Below, one piece after another: positions 1 to 5,394 of a DNA stretch of 5,394 nucleotides (its first letter is position 1; each line of letters opens with the position of its first letter). Location of the stretch: positions 1-5,394 of the forward strand of contig CAZTKP010000173.1 in NCBI GenBank assembly GCA_964614215.1. Reading direction: 5' to 3'. Below the pieces are notes generated by a model that did no database searches, had not been told where the DNA came from, and was given only the letters and a program-made list of their open reading frames with translations. The stretch comes from CAZTKP01 sp964614215 (GTDB lineage: Bacteria > UBP6 > UBA1177). The translations under genes were made by a program, and so were the position numbers.

Positions 1-2
1 CC

Positions 3-1304
3 ATTAAAAGCGCAATCGTTGATTATCAGGAAAAAGAGATTCCTGATCTTACAGAAAGAAATCTCAAGCTGCATTTCATTCCTAACATGGCGACTGGGAT
101 ATCAGGAATAAGAAGGGGCGGAAAAACTTTCAGGACGCATCAACTGAAAAAAGAACTTGCAGCACAAGGAAAAACTCAGAATATCTGCCGGATACAATTT
201 AATGATCACCGCTTTATTAATATTAAATCCGAGGAATTAAACATCATTGACGATGCATATTATTCAATTTATCCAGATAAAAGAGAAAAAGAGAAAGTTT
301 TTTTTATTTTTGATGAAATACACCGTATTCAGGGATGGGAAAATTACATACTATATCTTCTTGAAACACCAAAACATCAAGTTGTAATAACCGGCTCGAC
401 TGCATCTACTCTTCGAGGTGAATTTGAATCTTCTCTGAGAGGAAAACTTTTTCCGATAGAGCTTTTTCCATTTTCTTTCGACGAATTTCTAAAATATCAC
501 GACATAAAACCTGACACTGTTTCATCAAAGGGAAAAAGTCTTTTACTGTACAACCTTGATAAATATTTAACGACAGGCGGCTTTCCGGGTGTTTACAGTG
601 TAGCAGAAGAAATTCGGGAAGATCTTCTGAGAACATATTGGGACACCATGCTTTTAAGAGACGTAATCGAAGCAAATAACGAAGAAAAAATTGATGCTGT
701 ACTTCTCCGCTCTTTCTGTGACACCCTCATATCCCGTGTCGGCTGTCCAATGACAGTAAACAAAATTTCTACAAATCTCAAGAATTCAGGGTTTAGATTC
801 AATTCCGAGAAAATATACCGTTATCTTAAATTTGTAAGCGATGCCTATATGATGCATACTGTCGAATTTTTCTCTGAATCGGAAAAAATCCGCTCGAAAA
901 ACTATAAAAAAGTTTACTGCATCGACTGGGCTCTGGCTAAAGCGGTTTCCTTCGGATCAGGAGTTGACAAAACCAGACTTTTTGAAAATATGATATTTAT
1001 TGCGTTAAAGAGAAAACACGGCAAAATCAGTTACTTCAGGACAAGAGAAGGATACGAAATAGATTTTGTTGTCAGCAAAAACAGAAAAGAAATTGAACTT
1101 ATTCAGGTATCCTACAGTATTGATGACCCTTCTGTTCTTGAGCGTGAACTCCGAGCGCTCACAGTTTCTGCCGATTATCTTGAAGCTTCATCATTAACAA
1201 TTGTTACTTTAAACGATGAAAAAATAATTGAACAGGAAGGGAAACAGATTAACATAATCCCTGCATGGAAATGGTTGCTCAATATTGAAAAGACTTTGAA
1301 TTAA
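3..1304 (+). CDS. AAA_14 / DUF4143 family ATPase, 5'-truncated by the window edge
   Basis: Predicted P-loop ATPase of the AAA_14 plus DUF4143 family; the cellular role of the family is poorly defined and I assign none. The frame is open to base 3, giving 433 visible residues. The ATG at 87 lies only six residues before the Walker A motif GIRRGGKT (bases 105-128) and would remove the first strand of the ATPase fold. The upstream residues, including YQEKEIPDL, look like the usual family N-terminus, so the real start is outside the window. Counting from the ATG at 87: Walker B is VFFIFDEIH (71-79, Asp76/Glu77), a sensor-like ITGS is at 101-104, and candidate arginines are R110 and R118. The DUF4143 region begins near YLTTGGFPGVY (160-170) and continues through a helical/winged-helix-like part. 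A C-terminal PD-(D/E)XK-like segment has LFEN (298-301), EIDFVV (324-329) and ELIQV (337-341). The usual catalytic lysine after the last motif is Ser342. The stop (1302-1304) touches the stop of the convergent methyltransferase gene. Confidence 0.9.
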   Translation: MKSAIVDYQEKEIPDLTERNLKLHFIPNMATGISGIRRGGKTFRTHQLKKELAAQGKTQNICRIQFNDHRFINIKSEELNIIDDAYYSIYPDKREKEKVFFIFDEIHRIQGWENYILYLLETPKHQVVITGSTASTLRGEFESSLRGKLFPIELFPFSFDEFLKYHDIKPDTVSSKGKSLLLYNLDKYLTTGGFPGVYSVAEEIREDLLRTYWDTMLLRDVIEANNEEKIDAVLLRSFCDTLISRVGCPMTVNKISTNLKNSGFRFNSEKIYRYLKFVSDAYMMHTVEFFSESEKIRSKNYKKVYCIDWALAKAVSFGSGVDKTRLFENMIFIALKRKHGKISYFRTREGYEIDFVVSKNRKEIELIQVSYSIDDPSVLERELRALTVSADYLEASSLTIVTLNDEKIIEQEGKQINIIPAWKWLLNIEKTLN

Positions 1305-2513
1305 TTAAGTTATTTTACAATAAGCACACTTAAGATACTGCGCTTCCGGAATTTTCACGGGATGATCTGATGCATGCCCTGTCATTTTAAAAAGTTCCAG
1401 TTTTACAGACTCTTTTTTTGCTGTTTTCTCAATAAGATCGTCAAATTCTTCAGCTTTTATTCTTGATGAACATGATGCCATTACAAGTATTCCATTTTTT
1501 TCAACAAGTTTAAGACCTAGTCTTATTAACTTAGTGTAGGCATTCAGGGCTTTATCTCTGTGCTTTCGTGATTTTGCAAAACTTGGCGGATCAATTATAA
1601 CCATTTCAAATTTCTCACCGTTTTTAATAAGCTCTTCCATCATTCCAAATGCATCACCTGTCAGATCCCTGAATTTGCATCCTGATATCTTTTTATCTTT
1701 GCTGTTAAGTTTGATGTTCTGCGCAATTGCTTCAACTGCATAAGGTGATATGTCTACACTTGTTACACTTTCAGCGCCACCCCTTGCCGCATAAAGAGAA
1801 AATCCTCCGCTGTATGAAAAAACATTGAGCACATTCCTGTCTTTTGCCAACTTCTCAACCCGGCTCCGGTTGTCTCTCTGATCAAGGAAAAACCCAGTTT
1901 TCTGCCCTTTTTGAAGATCACTGTAGAAATAGATCCCGTTTTCACAAAAAACGACCGGACCTTCCAGCTCTTTGCCGTAGATCACCATGCCGTCTTCATA
2001 GTCCTGAAGAAATTCCGTTCTTTTTACTTGTCGTGACATTCTCAGAACTATTCTCTCTGCATTAACTGCTTGAGCTATCAATCCTGACAAGGTCTCAAGA
2101 GAACCTATCCAGCACAGAGAATAGATCTTAATGACAACACTTTCGCCGTAAATATCGACTATCAATCCCGGGAACCCGTCATTTTCCCCGTAGATCAGCC
2201 TGTATCCGTCAGTTTGTGAAGGAATAAGTTCTTTCCGCATCATCAAAGCTTTGTTTATCTTTTCTCTAAACCAGTCTTCATTGATCTCTGCGGGTTTTCC
2301 ATGCTGCAGAATTTTTATTCTTATCATTGAAAAAGGATCAAAAAGTCCAACAGCCGCGAACCTTTTTCTTTCATCGAAGATTATTGCGATATCGCCCGGG
2401 GCACCCTCTTGGCTTAGTGAAACAATAGAATTCTCAAAAACCCAGGGATGACCTTTTCTTATATTTCTTAAAGCATCTTTTGTAACTCTTACTGCAATAG
2501 ATTTTCTGACCAT
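1305..2513 (-). CDS. rlmI: RlmI-type 23S rRNA (cytosine-C5) methyltransferase
   Basis: Class I SAM-dependent RNA methyltransferase of the RlmI/YccW family (COG1092-type). In E. coli RlmI makes m5C1962 in 23S rRNA; the same reaction is inferred here. The 402 residues match the usual family length. Residues 1 to about 75 form a PUA RNA-binding domain (GHPWVFENSI at 21-30). A linking domain follows with the family signature RLIYGENDGFPG (105-116). Then come KTGFFLDQRDNR (205-216), the SAM-binding loop VFSYSGGFSLYAA (231-243), the acidic ribose-binding Asp254 in SVDIS, motif IV DPPSFAKS (308-315) and ASCSS (346-350), whose Cys348 fits the proposed nucleophile of the family. The ATG at 2511-2513 is supported by an AGGGA ribosome binding site six bases upstream. 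It follows the vWA lipoprotein gene by 82 bases on the same strand, with a possible promoter of its own. The convergent ATPase gene ends directly against it. Nothing suggests damage or recent transfer. Family assignment is firm; the exact target base is by homology only. Confidence 0.93.
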   Translation of the reverse strand: MVRKSIAVRVTKDALRNIRKGHPWVFENSIVSLSQEGAPGDIAIIFDERKRFAAVGLFDPFSMIRIKILQHGKPAEINEDWFREKINKALMMRKELIPSQTDGYRLIYGENDGFPGLIVDIYGESVVIKIYSLCWIGSLETLSGLIAQAVNAERIVLRMSRQVKRTEFLQDYEDGMVIYGKELEGPVVFCENGIYFYSDLQKGQKTGFFLDQRDNRSRVEKLAKDRNVLNVFSYSGGFSLYAARGGAESVTSVDISPYAVEAIAQNIKLNSKDKKISGCKFRDLTGDAFGMMEELIKNGEKFEMVIIDPPSFAKSRKHRDKALNAYTKLIRLGLKLVEKNGILVMASCSSRIKAEEFDDLIEKTAKKESVKLELFKMTGHASDHPVKIPEAQYLKCAYCKIT

Positions 2514-2519
2514 TGTGTG

Positions 2520-2524
2520 TCCCT
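2520..2524 (-). promoter_or_regulatory. Ribosome binding site of rlmI
   Basis: The minus-strand sequence AGGGA is followed by CACACA and then ATG. This is a good Shine-Dalgarno match at six-base spacing. It supports the start at 2513 and shows that this organism uses Shine-Dalgarno pairing for at least some genes, in contrast to the lipoprotein gene upstream. Confidence 0.7.
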
Positions 2525-2538
2525 GAATAAACTTGAGA

Positions 2539-2567
2539 AAATTAGCTTATTAATGAAGAAATGTAAA
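2539..2567 (-). promoter_or_regulatory. Possible sigma70-like promoter for rlmI
   Basis: On the minus strand TTTACA (2562-2567) is separated by 17 bases from TAATTT (2539-2544). The -35 element matches the consensus at five of six bases, but the -10 matches at only three. Initiation near base 2532 would give a leader of about 20 bases carrying the ribosome binding site. The region is AT-rich, so chance matches are likely. The alternative is read-through from the lipoprotein gene, since no strong terminator is seen in this 82-base gap. Confidence 0.3.
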
Positions 2568-2595
2568 CCTTAAGTTCTGAAGACTTTGAACAAAT

Positions 2596-4326
2596 TCAGA
2601 AGACAGGTCCATTCTCAACATAGTACATAAACCTCACAACCCTTATCCCTAGAACCTGGTCACCGCTAACGAATTTTACAATAAATTCGCCTGTGTTGTA
2701 CCCCGGCTTTACTGGAAGCGCACCTTTCAACTCAAGAACCAGTTCAAAAACAACTTCCGTATTGTCTTTTACACTGAAAAAAGTATTTTCATTCATTTTT
2801 TCAATATTTTCTTCAGGCTCTGCAGAATAAGGTCTGAATGACTTGATCACTTCCAGAAAATTCGGATTATCTTCACTTTCAAACTCAAGAGTAATGTCTT
2901 TCTCAGTATATTCTGTCAGAGACTTTACGGCATCTGCCAGTTTTGTCCTTATTCCGTTTCCATCTCTGTCATCGGTATGAAAATTATAGGTATTTCCTTC
3001 TGCATCCACAGTTCCTGTCATTTGTGACATATAGTCGTGACTTTCATTTCCATCATTATTCACTACACAGTTATTCCCATCATCATCACAGTCAAACCCT
3101 GTGTTTACAACGAGAATCTTTACATTGTTATAAGACATTGCGGCAAGCGTTTCAGACATATTGCGGATCTCCAGAGTATCTTCAGACCAGTATTCACCCC
3201 AATACTGAGTAAGCTGCTGAGCTTCTTCCTTTGTCGGAATTTCATAGATCTCCTCGTCGGTGAACAAAACCAGAAGATGACCGGCATCTTCTCTCATGCA
3301 GACTCCCCCTATCGAGCCTGTCTTGCCTTCACAGTCTTTTTGAGGGAACAAAAATTCCTGCTCATCTATAACAGAGCCTCCACCGGGAAAACTGAACTGA
3401 AGTTTTCCGGAAAAACCGTTTCCGACTACAGTCTGATAAATACTCTGGAAAAAAAGTTCATAATCAGCGTACGGATAGGAAAGTTGCAATATTGATGCGT
3501 TGATATCTTCTTTGTCCATTGTGACCGGCTGGATCATGACATAGGGAACTTCCACTATTCCGAAAGCATAAAGATCATCATCATTTTGAATATCTTCATT
3601 TATGACATCTGCAAACTGCTCTTTTATCCTGTCAAAAGACGACAGCATGGAGCCGCTGACATCGATCATGCTTACAATATCCATTTTTGAACTGTTTACA
3701 GAAAGATCTATCAGGAGTTTTTCTTCACTGTTCATATATCTAGATAGAAGAACATAATAAATTCCGTCAGGAGGACGACTTTCAAAATCCAGTGGATCTG
3801 TCCCTGAAACACTTTCCGCACCATCTTTTGTACCATCTTCATCAGTATCCTGAACATACGGATTTGTTCCCATGTTATTTTCCACCTTGTCCGATACAAG
3901 ATCTCCGTCGCTATCCCTGTCTAAATAATCAGGAACTCCATCATCATCTGTATCAGGACATGGCTGAGCAATACATTCACGTTTGTCAGCGATTCCGTCG
4001 GCATCAGAATCTTTATCCTTGCAGTTAGGAAGATAATCTCCATCTATGTCCTCACATCCTTCTACAGTATTCGGAATTCCGTCTCCGTCCTCATCGCCTT
4101 CAACTGTATCACAGGTACACCCCGGCTCATCATCGGGAAGATCATCTTCATCAGTTACCACAAGAGCATCGTCATCTGAAACTGCCGACGATCCATCATC
4201 TTCATCAGCAACAACACCGGAATCCGTAATATCCTGATCTTTCTCATTATTTACAGACACATCTGAGCAGGAGGATATTGATAACAAAATAAAAATGGAT
4301 GTAAACCGAAAAAGTAAACTTTTCAT
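2596..4326 (-). CDS. Outer-surface lipoprotein with TSP3-like calcium repeats and a von Willebrand factor A domain
   Basis: Predicted cell-surface lipoprotein of 576 residues; no specific function recognised. The N-terminus has a basic start, a hydrophobic core and the lipobox ISSC with lipidated Cys20. Ser21 at +2 argues against inner-membrane retention, so outer-membrane placement is likely. Residues 21-69 are a very acidic, probably disordered linker. Residues 78-180 hold DxDxDG-type thrombospondin type 3-like calcium loops. A vWA domain starts near residue 214: DVSGS (222-226) is the MIDAS motif and FTDEE (355-359, Asp357) fits its third metal-binding element. Strand KILVVNTG (403-410) is followed by an Asp-rich insert (412-460). 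The last 100 residues look like a beta sandwich with no membrane anchor or sorting motif. Besides Cys20 there are ten cysteines, including close pairs 332/343 and 413/420, suiting disulfides in an oxidising compartment. The start is set by the signal peptide, although no Shine-Dalgarno is visible. A likely promoter lies just upstream. Roles in adhesion or protein binding are inferred from the domains. Confidence 0.9.
   Translation of the reverse strand: MKSLLFRFTSIFILLSISSCSDVSVNNEKDQDITDSGVVADEDDGSSAVSDDDALVVTDEDDLPDDEPGCTCDTVEGDEDGDGIPNTVEGCEDIDGDYLPNCKDKDSDADGIADKRECIAQPCPDTDDDGVPDYLDRDSDGDLVSDKVENNMGTNPYVQDTDEDGTKDGAESVSGTDPLDFESRPPDGIYYVLLSRYMNSEEKLLIDLSVNSSKMDIVSMIDVSGSMLSSFDRIKEQFADVINEDIQNDDDLYAFGIVEVPYVMIQPVTMDKEDINASILQLSYPYADYELFFQSIYQTVVGNGFSGKLQFSFPGGGSVIDEQEFLFPQKDCEGKTGSIGGVCMREDAGHLLVLFTDEEIYEIPTKEEAQQLTQYWGEYWSEDTLEIRNMSETLAAMSYNNVKILVVNTGFDCDDDGNNCVVNNDGNESHDYMSQMTGTVDAEGNTYNFHTDDRDGNGIRTKLADAVKSLTEYTEKDITLEFESEDNPNFLEVIKSFRPYSAEPEENIEKMNENTFFSVKDNTEVVFELVLELKGALPVKPGYNTGEFIVKFVSGDQVLGIRVVRFMYYVENGPVF
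3787..4095 (-). repeat. Thrombospondin type 3-like calcium-binding repeats in the vWA lipoprotein
   Basis: Protein repeats rather than an exact DNA repeat. Residues 78-180 carry successive Asp-rich loops: DEDGDGIPN, DIDGDYLPN, DSDADGIAD, DTDDDGVPD, DSDGDLVSD and DTDEDGTKD. The alternating Asp/Asn spacing followed by a hydrophobic residue is the known TSP3/EF-like calcium loop pattern. Cys91, Cys102, Cys118 and Cys123 sit in or between the loops. The last unit ends in SGTDPLD, the usual exit of such arrays before the next folded domain. The block joins the disordered acidic linker to the vWA domain, probably as a calcium-stiffened spacer. Confidence 0.8.
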
Positions 4327-4340
4327 TTTTTAGTTTTTAG
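4327..4340 (-). repeat. Tandem 7-base repeat in the leader directly before the lipoprotein start
   Basis: On the minus strand two copies of CTAAAAA stand head to tail and end exactly at the ATG. A partial third copy (TAAAA) lies just upstream. The leader is purine-rich with no AGGAGG-like element, so initiation here probably relies on an unstructured A-rich leader. Whether the repeat has any function is unknown. Confidence 0.5.
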
Positions 4341-4363
4341 TTTTATTTAAACCAACTGGAACA

Positions 4364-4391
4364 ATTATAAGAGATGTCAGAATTTTTTCAA
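4364..4391 (-). promoter_or_regulatory. Sigma70-like promoter for the vWA lipoprotein gene
   Basis: On the minus strand TTGAAA (4386-4391) and a perfect TATAAT (4364-4369) are separated by 16 bases. Both boxes fall inside the 69-base gap between the upstream gene's stop (4396-4398) and the lipoprotein ATG (4326). Initiation near base 4357 would give a leader of about 30 bases. This suggests the lipoprotein can be transcribed independently of the upstream surface-protein gene. Spacing is one base short of the optimum. Confidence 0.6.
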
Positions 4392-4395
4392 GTGA

Positions 4396-5394
4396 TTATT
4401 CTGATGAAGGAAGTTCATTGATAACGGCAACAGCGTCGAGATCGAATCCTGCTGTTCCTGTCGTCGGATATGGATCGTAGATAGGATTTCCAAATGAATC
4501 CAGCTCACTTCCGTCACCGATAACATCAACGATCTTAACATGTGTGATATGATTAATATCAAATATTACTACTCCTTTTGAAGCAACTCTATCCGCAAGA
4601 TCTTCAAGGTCAAACTGTGTTCCAAGTCCCTGTTTGAACTTACCGGCAAATCCCCAGATAAGAGACGGATCATGATTTCCGAAAGCATCAACTGGTTCTG
4701 TTCCGAGATAAAGGGTGTCAAATCTTTCAAAATGTGTTCCGTCACTGCTCACTTCAACGTAACCCAATTCAAGAAAAGTCTCAGTGAGACCATTTTCAAA
4801 AACTGCGAAATCCGGGCCTTCTCCATTCGTTATAGCCGGATCAAAACTTAAAACGATACTTCCGCCTCTTCCAAGGCATACAATATCTGCTGAAGTACCT
4901 TCAGCCGGACCGAGAGCCTTTGAAGGATCATCGTAGCCCGTTACATCTGAGCCCTGCGTAAATGAAACGTTCGTTCCTGCCCATCCAGCAATATCAAGGC
5001 TATCCTTGTCAAGGCTCTCTTCAACTATCGGAGTAAGCAATGACCAGCCAAAGCCGTTACAACCTTCGTCAAGATCAGCTGCATTTCCAGGTGTTGCATC
5101 AAAAGCATCCTGATAAGTATCGGCATCAAAAATTATCTGACAGCTGTAAAGATCAGTTCCGTCATAAACCCAATCGATCCGGCTCCATTTATCAGGGTTA
5201 TAAGCATTTCCGGAATCGTTCTGCGCAACAAGGAAATTATCATCATTACTGAATGTTGAGATATTGAATTTACCCATAGACCCCTGATCCCAGACTGTGT
5301 TTGAGATAATATGATTGCCGCCGTAACCGTCAGTATACCTTCCAATTATCTCAAGAGACTCAGCTTCAACAACATCATCATCAGTAACTTCATC
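4396..5394 (-). CDS. Secreted or surface protein with acidic linker, Trp/Cys domain and C-terminal 'DFAVFENG' beta-rich domain, 5'-truncated
   Basis: No specific function recognised. The frame stays open to base 5394, giving 332 visible residues. The ATG at 5275-5277 is internal, because the 39 codons before it continue the same domain (for example IIGRYTDGYGGNHIISNTVW). The visible N-terminus, DEVTDDDVVEAE, resembles the acidic linker of the neighbouring lipoprotein, so a signal peptide probably lies beyond the edge. The first domain (bases about 5026-5355) contains NPDKWSRIDWVYDG and two cysteines (in LYSCQ and EGCNGF) that may form a disulfide. The second domain (about 4417-4998) has GYDDPSKALGP, GGSIVLSFDPAI, GPDFAVFENG, LGYVEVSSDG and the closing GFDLDAVAVIN. 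This is a signature I recognise from proteins often annotated only as 'cell surface protein'; the fold is probably a galactose-binding-like beta sandwich, possibly calcium-dependent. It ends 69 bases before the vWA lipoprotein on the same strand. A shared role is inferred from adjacency and similar architecture. Confidence 0.85.
   Translation of the reverse strand, partial: DEVTDDDVVEAESLEIIGRYTDGYGGNHIISNTVWDQGSMGKFNISTFSNDDNFLVAQNDSGNAYNPDKWSRIDWVYDGTDLYSCQIIFDADTYQDAFDATPGNAADLDEGCNGFGWSLLTPIVEESLDKDSLDIAGWAGTNVSFTQGSDVTGYDDPSKALGPAEGTSADIVCLGRGGSIVLSFDPAITNGEGPDFAVFENGLTETFLELGYVEVSSDGTHFERFDTLYLGTEPVDAFGNHDPSLIWGFAGKFKQGLGTQFDLEDLADRVASKGVVIFDINHITHVKIVDVIGDGSELDSFGNPIYDPYPTTGTAGFDLDAVAVINELPSSE

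Noticed and set aside
3..1304. Reading the ATPase as part of a defence or toxin-antitoxin system
   Set aside because: The family alone does not show this, and no partner gene, nuclease or mobile element is present next to it in the window.
1305..1333. Inverted repeat (TTAAG/CTTAA outer, TTATT/AATAA inner) just after the ATPase stop, as a terminator
   Set aside because: The stem is entirely weak pairs apart from one, has a five-base bulge, has no following T run, and lies in the methyltransferase coding end.
1763..2065. Short open frames on both strands within the methyltransferase gene
   Set aside because: All overlap conserved SAM-binding and linking-domain codons of rlmI and have no supporting motif or start signal.
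2575..2601. TTCTGAA/TTCAGAA inverted repeat at the end of the vWA lipoprotein gene as a terminator
   Set aside because: Seven base pairs with a 13-base loop, AT-rich and without a T tract; too weak to call.
3037..3495. Plus-strand open frame of 152 codons opposite the vWA lipoprotein
   Set aside because: It lies wholly inside a well-supported minus-strand gene with signal peptide and MIDAS motif, and its translation shows no recognisable domain.
3792..4237. Plus-strand frames rich in His, Ser and Pro
   Set aside because: They are the reverse complement of Asp/Glu-rich repeat and linker codons, so the composition is a by-product of the real gene.
3787..4266. Dense CATC/ATC trinucleotide runs that look like a DNA microsatellite or CRISPR-like array
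   Set aside because: The units are irregular, have no constant repeat with unique spacers, and are explained by Asp codons of the calcium loops and acidic linker.
5275..5277. ATG at 5277 as the start of the right-hand surface protein
   Set aside because: The frame is open upstream to the window edge and the upstream residues are in the same domain and linker; no ribosome binding site or signal peptide follows this ATG.

Overview
The window suggests an AT-rich, Gram-negative-type bacterium, known only at phylum-uncertain level. Two neighbouring genes encode surface proteins with Asp/Glu/Val/Thr-rich linkers, one with a clear lipoprotein signal. The AAA_14/DUF4143 ATPase at the left edge belongs to a family common in anaerobes and environmental bacteria. 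From memory, very acidic lipoprotein linkers followed by DxDxDG repeats are frequent in uncultured Myxococcota or 'Deltaproteobacteria'-like genomes, but nothing here fixes the taxon.

Layout, left to right. (1) Bases 3-1304, plus strand: an ATPase with an AAA_14 core, DUF4143 region and nuclease-fold C-terminus; the frame is open at the left edge, so the true start lies outside. (2) Bases 1305-2513, minus strand: a complete RlmI-type 23S rRNA m5C methyltransferase with PUA and SAM-binding domains. Its stop codon directly abuts the ATPase stop codon in a TTAATTAA palindrome, leaving no intergenic base. (3) Bases 2596-4326, minus strand: a complete 576-residue lipoprotein with acidic linker, thrombospondin type 3-like calcium repeats and a von Willebrand factor A domain with a MIDAS motif. 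(4) Bases 4396-5394, minus strand: a second secreted-type protein, open at the right edge. It has an acidic N-terminal stretch, a Trp/Cys-containing domain and a C-terminal beta-rich domain with the 'DFAVFENG ... VEVSSDG ... GFDLDAVAVIN' signature.

Genes 4, 3 and 2 run in the same direction with gaps of 69 and 82 bases. The first gap holds a good sigma70-like promoter (TTGAAA, 16 bases, TATAAT) for the vWA lipoprotein; the second holds a weaker candidate for rlmI. The two surface proteins may work together outside the cell, but this is inferred only from adjacency and similar architecture. The methyltransferase is a housekeeping gene with no evident link to them. No RNA gene, CRISPR array, insertion sequence or strong terminator was seen, and no gene-free stretch exceeds 100 bases. 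I found no convincing new multi-gene system; the calcium/metal-dependent surface protein pair is the most interesting part.
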